A stretch of 64,000 nt of DNA from Uranotaenia lowii (taxonomy: Eukaryota > Arthropoda > Insecta > Diptera > Culicidae), in NCBI RefSeq assembly GCF_029784155.1, contig NW_026598467.1, positions 61,001 to 125,000 on the forward strand, in the 5' to 3' direction. The notes under the pieces were generated by a model. That model made no database searches and was not told the origin of the DNA. It saw nothing but the letters and a program-made list of their open reading frames with translations. Below are positions 1 through 10,464 of the stretch, in pieces. How positions within the stretch are numbered: the stretch's first letter is position 1; each line of letters opens with the position of its first letter. The translations under genes were made by a program, and so were the position numbers.

Positions 1-514
1 ATGCCAATAAATTGAATCTCTTTTGTATTATTGGAAACCATTTGAGAATTATCAATTGAATCCAATTGATATGCTGAATTCAGGATATTTACTTCAGTAA
101 GATTATAAGAAAACTTCAGTTGGAGAAGTTTCAATTTAAATTTCTAATCTAAGATAGAAATTGGAATAAAAATTCAATTAAGTATCTCATTATGACCGGT
201 TGGTCCAAATTAAGCAACTAAAAATTTTTTTAAACAAATTTTTGAAAATTTCAATAATGATCAAAATGCTTACATTATTTTAGCACTATTCATACTCATA
301 CTTATGCTTATAAAGCAAACATTCTAGATTGCCCGATTTTATAAATTCAATTCCTATTGATTTTCAAAGCTTTTTTTTGCAAGTTCTTCATATTTGTTTT
401 AAATTTCAATAAATCTCGCCAACCGCTCTGATACCGCCTGGATCAAATTCGAGTATATTAATTGTAAAGTCAATTTATATTGTCAATTTATATTGTAAAT
501 CAATTTATAATGAA
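1..514. other. AT-rich non-coding DNA
   Basis: No open frame, repeat end or splice-ready exon is visible. The stretch is AT-rich and probably belongs to the long first intron of kibra, whose only visible exon lies at 10340-10464 on the minus strand. A short duplicated phrase (caatttata) occurs near 470-510. Confidence 0.5.
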
Positions 515-1110
515 CTAGCTGACCCGGTGTGCTTTGCTACACCTTCTTAAAATAAGTTTTTTTTTGCATCGCTTTTTTTTATTCTATTTAAAATAAATTA
601 AATTTGTGAAAATAATTTAAATTATATGAGGTATTTTAATTTCAAATCAAAGATGATTTCATCTTATTTAGTGAAAGTTTAATTCTTTATTTGTTTTCCA
701 AGATTAGAAATTTTTATTGTGTTTTAGTAAGTTTCGTAAGTTCGTTCATTATGCCAAAATGTATGTTTCATTCGTTTGGATTCTCCACCCTCTCTCTCTC
801 TTCCAAAGTGGAGAGGGCTGGCGAACTTTCATTAAAATTTATGTTTTTATGATGACTCAAAAAGTCGTTGTTTGTATCCAAAAAATGTCACATGCCACAT
901 TTTGCTCCATTTGTTTGATAAACTTTCAAGTTATGCCAAGTAAAATATGAAAAAAAAAATTGTCTCGTTTTCTACTCCACCCTGAAAAAAGGGAGGGTCT
1001 TAAATTAATCGTACGCAAAAATTTCTCTTATAAAAGATGGTCCTTTTTGATTGTTAAGTACTCGATTTATGGCAAAAAAGCTGTACAATAAGGTTTTTTT
1101 AGTCTGATAT

Positions 1111-1195
1111 ACGCACCGCGTAAAAAAACCGTGTTAATTCCCGAAAACCGTGTAAAAAACCGTGCTTTTAGCGGAAAATCGTGTAGAAAAACCAT
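1111..1195 (+). repeat. Left flanking CCGTGTTAATTCCCGAAAAC repeat
   Basis: Two to three imperfect copies of a phrase containing CCGTGTTAATTCCCG and CCGTGTAAAAAACC. The same phrase appears in the same orientation at 1930-2030, on the other side of the 7-bp minisatellite, so the minisatellite sits inside an interrupted tandem repeat. Confidence 0.65.
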
Positions 1196-1228
1196 TAGAA
1201 ATATGCAGCTCCGAAACTTGAAACAATA

Positions 1229-1856
1229 AGACATGACACCTGATGCCTGAGATCGGAGACTTGGGACTTGAGACATGAGACTTGAGACTTGAGACATGAG
1301 ACTTGAGACCTGAGGCTTGACACTAGAGACATGAGATCTGAGGCTACAAACTGGCATCTGAGACTTGAGACCTGACAATTGAGACAACTGATATCTAGAC
1401 CTGAGACATGGGACTTGAGACCTGAGACCTGAGCTAAACTAATTTTTCGCAGTACTAACACTAGTAGCTTGTCTCAGGTCTCCGGTCTAAATTCTCATAT
1501 ATCATGTCTCAGGTCTCAGGTATCAGTTCTCAGGTCTTAGGTCTTAGGTCTCAGGTCTCAGGTCTCCAGTCTTAGGTCTCTGGTCTCCGTTCGCAGGTCT
1601 CAAGTCTCATGTCTCAGGTATCAGGTCTAAAGTCTTATGTCTCAGGTCTCATGTCTCATGTTTCATGGCTCTTGTCTCATGCCTCAGGTCTAATGTGTTA
1701 TGTGTCATATCTCATGTCTCATATCTCTTGTCTAAGGTCTCAGGTCTCAGGTGTTATTTCTCAGATCTCAAGTCTCATATCTCAGGTCAATGTCTCAGGT
1801 CTAATGTCTCAGGTCTCAGGCATCGGGTCCTTGGTCTCATGTAACACAGTCTCAGA
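1229..1856. repeat. 7-bp minisatellite in inverted arrangement
   Basis: The left half (1229-1434) is built of GAGACTT/GAGACCT/GAGACAT heptamers. The right half (1469-1856) is built of the complementary GTCTCAG/GTCTCAT heptamers. About 34 bp of unrelated sequence separates them, so a single strand could fold into a hairpin with a stem of roughly 200 bp. Because 7 is not a multiple of 3 and the unit has no stop codon in most registers, the array gives spurious open frames with a seven-residue period (SQVSGLM-like); these should not be called genes. Confidence 0.85.
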
Positions 1857-1929
1857 GCTAAAATTTTCCCAACTTCAATAGGATTCTAAGTGTTTTCCTT
1901 TGAAAAGGACTTATAATATTTTCTCTCAA

Positions 1930-2030
1930 AAACCGTGTTAATTCGCGAAATCCGTGTAAAAAACCATGTTAATTCCCGAAAACCGTGTAAAAAGCCGTGT
2001 AAAGAAAACCGCGTATAAAAAACCTTGGTG
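1930..2030 (+). repeat. Right flanking CCGTGTTAATTCCCG repeat
   Basis: Three or four imperfect copies of the phrase found at 1111-1195, in the same orientation. They follow the minisatellite hairpin directly and grade into a thymine-rich segment. Confidence 0.6.
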
Positions 2031-2130
2031 TATAGGAGACCTCCTCCATTTCCCTTTCTCAACCACAACTATTTGAAGGAGGTAGGCGTTTTTAATAATC
2101 ATACCTAGTTTTTCGTATTAAAAACCCTTT

Positions 2131-4497
2131 CATCTATATATATAAAAATGAATGTTTGTCTGTCTGTCTGTTCCCTATAGACTCGGAAACTACTGAACCG
2201 ATCATCGTGAAACTTGGCATCTGAGGGTTTTTGGGGTCGGAGATGGTTTCTGTAATAGTTACAAACCGCTCCGACATAAGGAAAGGGGTGCTCCCATACA
2301 AAATTTGTAGTTTTTAGAAACAAATTAAAGTCATGACATCCATTTCCTCGAGAAGTTTTTTTCCTTTGGGCGGTTTGTTTTTCGTCTCCAAGGTCGAGGC
2401 GTCGCGAGCCAACGTCGCGAAAGGATAGTAACCATGGCATAGCATACTGATCAGTGGGAATATTTTGGCGCGTATTTTTCAATCAAGCATATTTTCAATG
2501 CAAGAGGTGGCGATATGAAGCCTTGATGTGATTTTTTTTTTCTACTTGATTCCTAGCTCATTTGAACAGCACGTGGTTATGAATGACGCCTAGATGTGAC
2601 CCAGATTGACATTTTGCCGATCGAATAAAACACATACCTACATTTTTTTTGCCAAAATCTGAAATTGAAAAGGCATGGCATTGATTTTTAGAGATTTTCT
2701 TTTCTTTGAGGGGTTTGTTTTTCGTCTCTATGGCCAAGCAAACGTCGCGTCGTCGCAAGTGGATAGTATCCAAAGCATACTGTTCATTGATCGCTGGAAA
2801 AATTTAATAATTAGGCGCCTGTTTCTCAACCATGTACCTATATTTCTTATTCACGTGGGGGTGATATGCAACCTATATGTGATTTTTCTTGCTTAATTGT
2901 ACACAGCACGTGGAAATAAAAGACGCCTAGATATGACACAGATTGGTATTTTATCAATCGAATCAAAACCAATTGAAAGATTTGCAAAAATAGTTCGTGT
3001 TAATGTAGGTAGTATTTGTTGTCTAAAAAATATAAATTTAGTTCTGATACTGATGAAATAATGCTACGACACTTTGTGGACAATTGAAAAAAAAATGCAG
3101 AAAGTAAAGAATTTACATACATTTTTTTAACCCATTTTGCCTACAAGGTTATTTTTGAATCATATTGATGACAGAAATATGAATAAGATGTTTTCTACAG
3201 AGATAGATCGGAAACATTTTGTTGAACATGAACAAGTTTTATCAAGCGTCATATGAAATTAAAGATGATAAAGAAATCCGATCCGACACATTAAATGATC
3301 AAGAGCCTTTTCTTTAAATTGGATAAGATATGACTGACGTGTTCATAAGTGAAGATATTAGTGAAATAAACTGATTTTTATTGACCAAAAGTGAGGAAAT
3401 TCAATTTCCCAAAGAATTTTTATTCAAGGAACACTAGAGCATGTTCAAACGTTCAACTTTTCTCTGTTACAGAAAAATAAAAAATTATGTTTTCTTCTCA
3501 AAATTGTTACGAATTTATAAATGGAAATAAAAACTTTTTATTTAAAAAATTCTAAAAAAAACGTCGTAATTTTGCTTACATACCAATTCAAGTACGTACT
3601 TAACATGAAAAGTGTTTTTGTGTTACATGGCTGCATAAAAGAGACTTTTGATCTGCTTCATTTTTGAAAAGTGAGATTTAGAACTGAAATTTTTATGAGA
3701 AATTTTTAGTATACCCTTGAAGTGTTAAAAATATTACCTCCTGTCAACTTACACGGTGGGGCAAGGGTAACGTCGAACTTTTAAGAAATTCATCTTCAAA
3801 ATGATTCAATATGTTGGAAAGACCAGAAAGGGTATTTTGAATGTTGAAACGGAAACGTATATAAAATTTTTTTTAATGTCTTTGTAATGAAGGTCATTCG
3901 CTTTGAACAGCATCCGTTAAAAGTGGAGTAACAAACATAAATTTATACTGCAGGAATACTACTGATATATCAATGAAATTTGATAAAACAAACAGAAGTA
4001 CGTATTAAATCCATTGTAAAGCCATTACTCTGACGCATCTGAAAATTAACTTTGCATTTACACTTGCCCCAATATACGGGACAAATGTCAACTTAGAAAT
4101 TGTTTTTGCTAACATTTTTGAATGTTTGACATTCAAAGAGAAATTAAAAAACGCTGAAAATTTATACAGTGATGCAACTGATTTTTTTTTAATATTTATA
4201 TTTTTTGCTTTAATAAATTTATTAAAAAAAAAGAAATTTGCGCTGCATAAAATCGATAATTGGCATACCATGACAAGTGCTGTTTGGGAAAACTTCAAGC
4301 TGAAATGTCTCATGTCCACGAGTTTGGCAAATGGCGAAACATTTTTTAACATAATTTTTGCGCAAAAAGGATAGATATTCGAACTGCTTCGAAGGGCGAG
4401 GATGGTGAAAAAAGCTGTTTGAAAATGTTTATTAAAAATCCTTTTCATCGTTTTTTTGAAATTTCTATAGCTTATTTTTTCAACTCTAAAAAAACAC
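2131..4497. repeat. Long repeat copy 1 (paralogous to 6866-8703)
   Basis: Begins with TATATAAAAATGAATGTTTG and a CTGTCTGTCTGT tract followed by actcggaaactactgaaccg, and runs to about 4497. The same sequence in the same order and orientation appears at 6866-8703 in a shorter form that lacks, for example, much of 2990-3420. A minus-strand frame of 165 codons (4005-4502) is not preserved in the second copy, so I treat it as chance. No protein domain is visible; this is probably the body of a non-autonomous element. Confidence 0.7.
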
Positions 4498-4636
4498 ACC
4501 ATCTAAAGCTAATCAGGAGCTGGAAGTGCTCATAATACAGAATATTAGGAATATACTCACAAAACTGTCCCGATTCACGCTATTGATCGGTTTTCAAAAT
4601 TGTATCTCCATAAAGTACCATAAAGTATAAAGTACT

Positions 4637-6611
4637 AGCTGACCCGGTGTGCGTTGCTACACATTTCAAAACAAATGATATTTTCAGATATTATTCAAAT
4701 TTTTATTGTTCTGTTGGCATAGTTTTAAATCAAATTATAACATCATTAATAAGCAATCGCTATAAATGAGAGCTGCAGCTGGAGTTTCGAGTTGCAACAC
4801 AATGATAACTTAAAATTGTATTCTGAATCTTGATTTAAAATTTTGTGTTAAAGATCTGATAATTTTAATCCGTTTTCGCTTTATATGTTGTAGATTTATG
4901 CAAAAAACACTGATAAGAGAGCCGTCCTGTCTTTCCTTTCACCCCCTGTTGAATGGAGGTCGTGATCTTTAGTAATCATACCCATTTTTTATCGTTCCCA
5001 AAAATCCTCTTATATCAAATATAGTTCCATTGGTTGATAAGTTTTTAAGCTTTACAACAAATTTTATATGGAGCCCCCTCCTTTCTTCCCCTCTCTACAT
5101 TGTAAAGCTTAAGGGTCTATAAGAATCGTAGAAACATATCTCGTAACCAAATACCTTTCCAAGCCATATTTGTTTCCATTTGTTGGCTTCGTTAGCATAA
5201 ATTGAGAACTTATGCTAACAAAATTGTATTGGGCTCACCTCCCTCCTCCTATGTACCTACTCACAGAAAGAAGGATGGTGTGTCAGATAATCATAGAATC
5301 ATACCAAAATGATTTTCCATGTTAATTTTTGTCCTTTTCTCGGATTTTGTAAAAAAATAAGTTAAATGTAAGCTTTCCTCTTACCTTCCTATATTTTCAA
5401 TTCTATCATCCTACTGCAAGAAAGGAATTGTTTCACATAGAAAAATTTCGTATTCTCGTATTTCTGATCCCATACCAAATTTGGTTTTATTTGCGTAGTA
5501 AATTCTTGAGTTATGCATAAACTTGAAAGGAAGTACCCTCCCTTCTTCCGTTCTCCCCATTGAATGGAGGGGAGAGCTTAATATTCATGGAGTATTTTTC
5601 GTACTCATATACTTTTTGATGCCAAATTTATCTTTCCGCTGAAAAAAAGTGGGGCTTCAATTTATAATAGAAACATTTTTCGTATCTAAATACCCTCACA
5701 TGTCAAAAATGGTTCAATTGGCTCGATCAGATCTCCAGTTATGCTGAAAATTGTGAAGGAGAACTCTCCTCCCCTTTCCATCCACCTCTTTGAAGGAGTG
5801 AGGGATACCAAATATTCAAAGAAGCATTTATCGGTTCCATTTGCTGTTGTAGTGCTTGAGTTATGCAGTAAAAATTGTATGAAACTCCTCCCTCCCTTCT
5901 TCCCTCTCCCCGCTGGAAGATGGAAGGGGTCTCAAACAATCATTAGAACATGTCACGTTCCCAAATACCCACCCATGCCAAATTTGGTTCCATTTGCTTA
6001 ATTAGTTTCTGAGTTTAGTAAAAAATTATAAAAGAGGCTCCTCCCCCCTTTACATCTCCCTACAGAAAAGAGGGAGGGGTCTCAAATAATCATAGAAATA
6101 GTTTTTGTATCCAAATACTCACCCATGCCAAATTTGGTTCTATTTGCTTTATTAGTTTTTGAGTTATGTAAAAAAATATAAAAGAGGCCCCCTCCCCCTT
6201 TCTACTGGAAATAGGGAGGGGTCTCAAATAATCATTGAAATATTTTACGTATCCAAATACCTTCCCATGCCAAATTTAGTTCCAATATATTGATTAGTTT
6301 TTGAGATATATAAAAATTGTAAGGTAGCCCCCTCCCCCCTTTCCTATCAGCCCACTGAGAGGAGGGAGGGGTACCTTATATTCATAGAAATATTCCTCTT
6401 TTCCAAATACCACCCCATGCCAAATTGGATACCATTGGCTTGATAAGCTTTCGAGTTATGCAAAAAATTCTCTTTTGTTTGGGAGACCCCTCCCCCTCTT
6501 CATGAGAGAGGGAGGGGTCTCAAACCATAATAGGAACCTTCCCCTGCCTCCAATACCCCCACCTGTCAAGTTTCACGCAAATCGGTTCAGTAGTTTCCGA
6601 GTCTATAGGGA

Positions 6612-6664
<53 letters not shown>

Positions 6665-6862
6665 AATTCATTTTTATATATATAGATATATACCATCTTT
6701 GAATTGCAATTCGGAACTCCAGCTGCAGCTCTCATTTCAAAGTTGCTGTATCTGAACTATGATGGTTTGACATAAAAAATGCTTACAAAAATCTAGATTT
6801 GAATGAATTTAAACAAATTACATTTATTTTTGGAATGTGTTGCAAAGCACACCGGGTCAGCT
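4637..6862. mobile_element. TIR element with tandem ~140-bp units and (CAGA)n
   Basis: The left end reads AGCTGACCCGGTGTGCGTTG and the right end is its near-perfect inverse, GCAAAGCACACCGGGTCAGCT. The similarity continues inward for some 200 bp: atgagagctgcagctggagt occurs near 4766 and its inverse near 6710-6735. Between these lie about 11-12 diverged units of 120-150 bp (4900-6600), each with a CT-rich then AG-rich motif followed by ccatgccaaatttggttcca. A (CAGA)n tract of about 12 copies lies at 6614-6663 and a TATATA run at 6676-6692. No coding frame. Structurally a foldback-like DNA transposon; superfamily not determined. Confidence 0.7.
6614..6663 (+). repeat. (CAGA)n microsatellite
   Basis: About twelve uninterrupted copies of the tetranucleotide CAGA, preceded by gagtctatagggaa and followed by a TATATA tract. 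The same motif reads CTGTCTGTCTGT at about 2150 and 6880 in the opposite orientation, so it is a fixed part of the repeat family. Confidence 0.95.
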
Positions 6863-6865
6863 AAT

Positions 6866-8797
6866 ATATAAAAATGAATGTTTGTCTGTCTGTCTGTTCC
6901 CTATAGACTCGGAAACTACTGAACCGATCATCGTCAAAATTGGCATCTGAGGGTTTTTGAGGCCGGGGATGGTTTCTGTAATAGTCAAAACTCCATCCGA
7001 CTTAAGGGAGGGGAGGCTTCCATACAAAATTTTTAGTATTTCGAAACAAATTAAAGTCATGACATCCATTTTCTCGAGATTTTTTCTTCCTTTGGGCGGT
7101 TTGTTTTTCGTCTCCAAGGTCGAGGCGTCGAGCCAGCGTCGCAAAAGGATAGTAACCAAGGCATAGCATACTGATCAGTGGGAATATTTTGGCGCGTATT
7201 TCTCAACCAAGAATATTTTCAATGCGAGGGGTGGCGTTATGAAGCCTTGATGTGTTTTTTTTCTACTTTATTCCCAGCTCATTTGTACAGCACATGGTTA
7301 TAAATGACGCCTAGATGAGACCCAGATTGACGTTTCGTCGATCGAATAAAACATACATTTTTTTGCCAAAATCTTAAATTGAAAAGTCATGGCATCCATT
7401 TTTAGAGATTTTCTTTTATTTGAGGGGTTTGTTTTTCGTCTCTATGGCTAAGCAAACGTCGTCGCAAGTGGATAGTAACTAAAGCATACTGTTGATCGCT
7501 GGAAACATTTAACAATCAGGCGCCTGTTTCTCAACCAAGTACCTATGTTGCTTATGCACGTGGGGGCGATATGCAACCTAGATGTGTTTTTTTTCTTGCT
7601 TAATTGCACGTGCTAATAAATGACACGGATTGGTATTTTATCAATCGAATCATAACCATTCGACTTTTTTTTCAAGGAACATTAGAACATGTTCAAACGT
7701 TAAACTTTTCCTGTTAAAAAAAAATTAAAAATAATGTTTTCTTCTAGAAATTGTTACTTCGGCCCAAAAACACAACTGAAACGAATTTAGAAATGAAACT
7801 GGGAGCTTTTTATTTTAAATAATTCTGAACAAACTATAGAACTTTTTTATTACATACCCATTCAAATACGTACTTAACATGAAAAGTGTTTTTGTGTTAC
7901 ATGGCTGCATTAAAGAGACTTTTCATCCGCTTCGTTTTTGAAAAACGAGACTTTAAAACTGATTTTTGACTGGACGCAAAATTTTTACAAGAAATTTTCA
8001 ACTTACACGGTGGGGCAAGGGCAAACGTCTAACTTTTAAGAAATTCATCTTCAAAATGATTCAATATGTTGGGAAGACCAGAAGGAGTATTCTTAAATGT
8101 CTTTGTAAATTACCTTTGTCTTTCCCTTTGAACGGCATTCGTTAAAAGTGGAGTAAGAACATAAATTTATACTGCAGGAATACTGCAGATATATCAGTGA
8201 AACTTGATAGACCAAAAACAGGAATACGTATTAAATCCATTTTAAAGCCATTACTCTGACGCATCTGTAAATAAGCTTTGCATTGACACTTTCCCAAATA
8301 TACGGGACAAATGTAAACTTAATAGATTGTTTTTGCCAGCATTTTTGAATATTTGACTTTCTGCATTTGATTTTTTTTTTTAATATTTATATTTTTTGCC
8401 GTAGTAATTTTATTTAAAAAAAAAAAGAAATTTGCACTGTATTTAATACATAACTAATTTAAAATATTTTTCATTACCATGATAAGTGCTGTTTTGGAAA
8501 ACTTCAAGCTATAATGTCTCAAGTCCACTAGTTTGGAATATGGCAAAACATTTTTTAAATTAATTTTGGCGCGAAAAGGATAGATATTCAAACTGCTTCG
8601 TAGGCGAGGATGGAGAAAAAAGCTGTTTGAAAATGGTTATTAAAAATCCTTTTCATCGTTTATTTTCAAATTTCTATAGCTTATATTTTTAACTCCATAA
8701 AATACTCCAAATGCTCTCTAAAATCTTAATTTGGATAATTTTTTACCAATTTCACTTATTTTCGGAAGGTGTAGCAAAGCACAACGGGTCAGCTAGT
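6866..8797. mobile_element. Long repeat copy 2 with terminal GGGTCAGCTAG
   Basis: Parallel to 2131-4497, with internal deletions, and ending in GTAGCAAAGCACAACGGGTCAGCTAG, the inverse of the head at 515 and 4637. The orientation is thus tail first (TATATA and CTGTC tract) and head last, which suggests that this is a complete reverse-oriented member of the family. Frames are short and broken. Confidence 0.6.
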
Positions 8798-9640
8798 ATC
8801 AAATATAGATAAATAATAAGTTCTTGAGCGATGACAACAAAATTATATGAAATTCCCTCCTTCCTTCTCCTTTCCTCCCAGTAAGCCGGAAGGGTTTATA
8901 ACTATCTTAGAAACATATATCGTACCAAAATATCTTCCCATGCCAAATTTGATTCCATTTGTTGATTAATTCTGAAGCCATGCCAACGAAATTCTATTAG
9001 GGCCCCTCTTCCTTCCTATGAATTTATTGGAAGAACAGTGGTGCTCTAATTCTTTTCCACGTAAAGTTTGGTTCGGGTGCCTCCCTACTCCCTTCCTATA
9101 TCCCCAATGGAAGAATGGAGGGGTTTCAAATAATCATTTAACCATTTTTCGTATTATATGCTCACCTAATTTGGTTCAATTTGCTTGTTAAATTTATTGT
9201 AAAGGAGCCCCTTTCCAATCTTCCCACTCGAATGAGGGGGTGGTACCAAATATCGAAAGAAACCTTTTCTGTTCTCAAATACCCTTCCATGCCAAATTTG
9301 GTTCCATTTGCTCGAATGGTCCTCGAGATAAGCAAAAAAATGTATGGGAGCCTCACTCCTATCTTCATCTTAATCATAGAAATGTGTCTCATATTCCAAT
9401 TGCTTGAAGAGTTTTCAAATTATATAAAAAAAATGTACAGGAGCCCTTTCCCTCTTTCCCTATCACTCCGCTCGCTGGACGAGGAGAGGAATTCCAAAGA
9501 TTCAGGGAAACATTTATCGTACCCTAATACCATCCCATGCCAAATTTGGTTCCATTCACTCGATTTGTTCTTCAGTTATGTAAAAAATTTAAAAAAAAAA
9601 TATGCTGACACGTTTCGATAAAAATAATGAAATTTGTGGT
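8798..9640. repeat. Further array of ~140-bp units
   Basis: Five or six more diverged units of the kind seen at 4.9-6.6 kb. Each has a CT-rich block, a GA-rich block and a copy of catgccaaatttggttccat (for example near 8940, 9290 and 9540). They lie just outside the head end at 8797, so they belong to another, truncated copy. Frames such as 9181-9621 are by-products of the repeat. Confidence 0.6.
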
Positions 9641-10339
9641 ATAAATCTTCACTTTATTCTTGATTATTTTTTTTTTTCGAATAATCACTGAATTCTGCCT
9701 AGATGCTTCCGGATTTTTTTTCCAAAAAATTTCACATCATATGCTCAGATTTAACCAAGTTTTAAAAAAATGGCCCTGATTTGCTCAGCCTTCTTATGCC
9801 GGAAAAATTTTGCAATATTCACTCTAGGGGGGGGGGGGGCTTAGCTTATATTCGAGTGAAACTATTCAAGATATTATTTCAAGGGGACCCTCTTAGTTGT
9901 TTTATTATACGGTTTAATTCCGATTTTCTAGTTTCTAGTTCCTTTGGTAGTACTTGGAATGATTAAAGTATTTTTTTTACTCGGGAGGCCCCCTAGGTCG
10001 AAGGATTCGGGGCAATTCCCACCTTAATACCGTCTTGCCCTTTTGGCTGCCACCCTATCGATGGCTGCAAATGATCAATGTTGCTTTTTTCGACTTTAGG
10101 TCATTCGCCATACTGATCTAATTCCTACCCACATTTGATGATTCGTGTTTCTAATCCCATTGTGTAAGGTGAAATTCTTAGATTAGCAGTTATCATTCTA
10201 TTCAAACTTCGTCCCCGTCCTCGTCGTGAAAACTTCGGGACTTATCTTATCTTCGTGGTTTGTGGGGTTTCAAGACTTCAATGAGTAATTCCTCATTTAC
10301 GGTAGCTAGGAGGTAATGAAAGAAAAAAAAAGTACTCAC
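9641..10339. other. Intronic DNA downstream of kibra exon 1
   Basis: No exon recognised. There is a run of about 13 G at 9829 and a moderately GC-rich stretch at 9985-10280 with a repeat-like look but no frame. In transcription order it lies just 3' of the kibra exon 1 donor, so it is the start of kibra intron 1. Confidence 0.5.
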
Positions 10340-10464
10340 TTGTCACGGGGATCGATCCATGTGGTCTTCTTGTTAATATGATCAATAAAATAAACCTTCC
10401 CATCATAGTCGGTGTTAATCTCCCAGCCGAGTGGTAAGTCTGCATTGCTGCAATTTTTTGGCAT
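10340..10464 (-). CDS. kibra: Kibra, first coding exon (WW domain)
   Basis: Kibra (WWC family) is a cytoplasmic scaffold that acts with Merlin and Expanded at the cell cortex to activate the Hippo kinase cascade and restrain Yorkie. The minus-strand ATG at 10464-10462 opens [17 protein letters not shown] and runs into a WW domain with both signature tryptophans (LPLGWE and TTWIDPRD) and the Kibra-like core [16 protein letters not shown]. An in-frame TAA two codons before the ATG fixes the start. The exon ends after 41 codons plus two bases at a clean donor, GACAA|GTGAGT. A start immediately ahead of a WW domain, and a DGK-Y-IDH core, are typical of Kibra rather than Yorkie or MAGI proteins. 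The second WW domain, C2 domain and aPKC-binding region are not in the window, so downstream exons lie beyond the left edge and intron 1 exceeds 10 kb. Confidence 0.85.

Larger units (their letters stand above)
515..2130 (+). mobile_element. Element with AGCTGACCCGG head and internal minisatellite
   Basis: Starts with the head AGCTGACCCGGTGTGC, which recurs at 4637 and, reverse-complemented, at about 6845-6862 and 8780-8797. The body holds weak copies of the polypyrimidine/polypurine units seen at 4.9-6.6 kb, then the 7-bp minisatellite hairpin, then a TATATATA run leading into the CTGTCTGTC motif at about 2150. No transposase is visible, so this is a non-autonomous element or a relic; its class is not certain. 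The short frames here have no resemblance to known proteins. Confidence 0.6.

Noticed and set aside
1067..1881. Overlapping frames of 88-106 codons on both strands with SQVSGL/SLMSQVS repeats
   Set aside because: They are read from a 7-bp minisatellite without stop codons; the heptad period of the peptide simply reflects the DNA unit.
4005..4502. 165-codon minus-strand frame (MVCFFRVEKISYRNF...)
   Set aside because: AT-rich, no known similarity, and the paralogous copy at about 8.2-8.7 kb does not keep the frame.
6614..6663. Regular repeats that might suggest a CRISPR-like array
   Set aside because: It is an uninterrupted tetranucleotide microsatellite without spacers, in a eukaryotic context.
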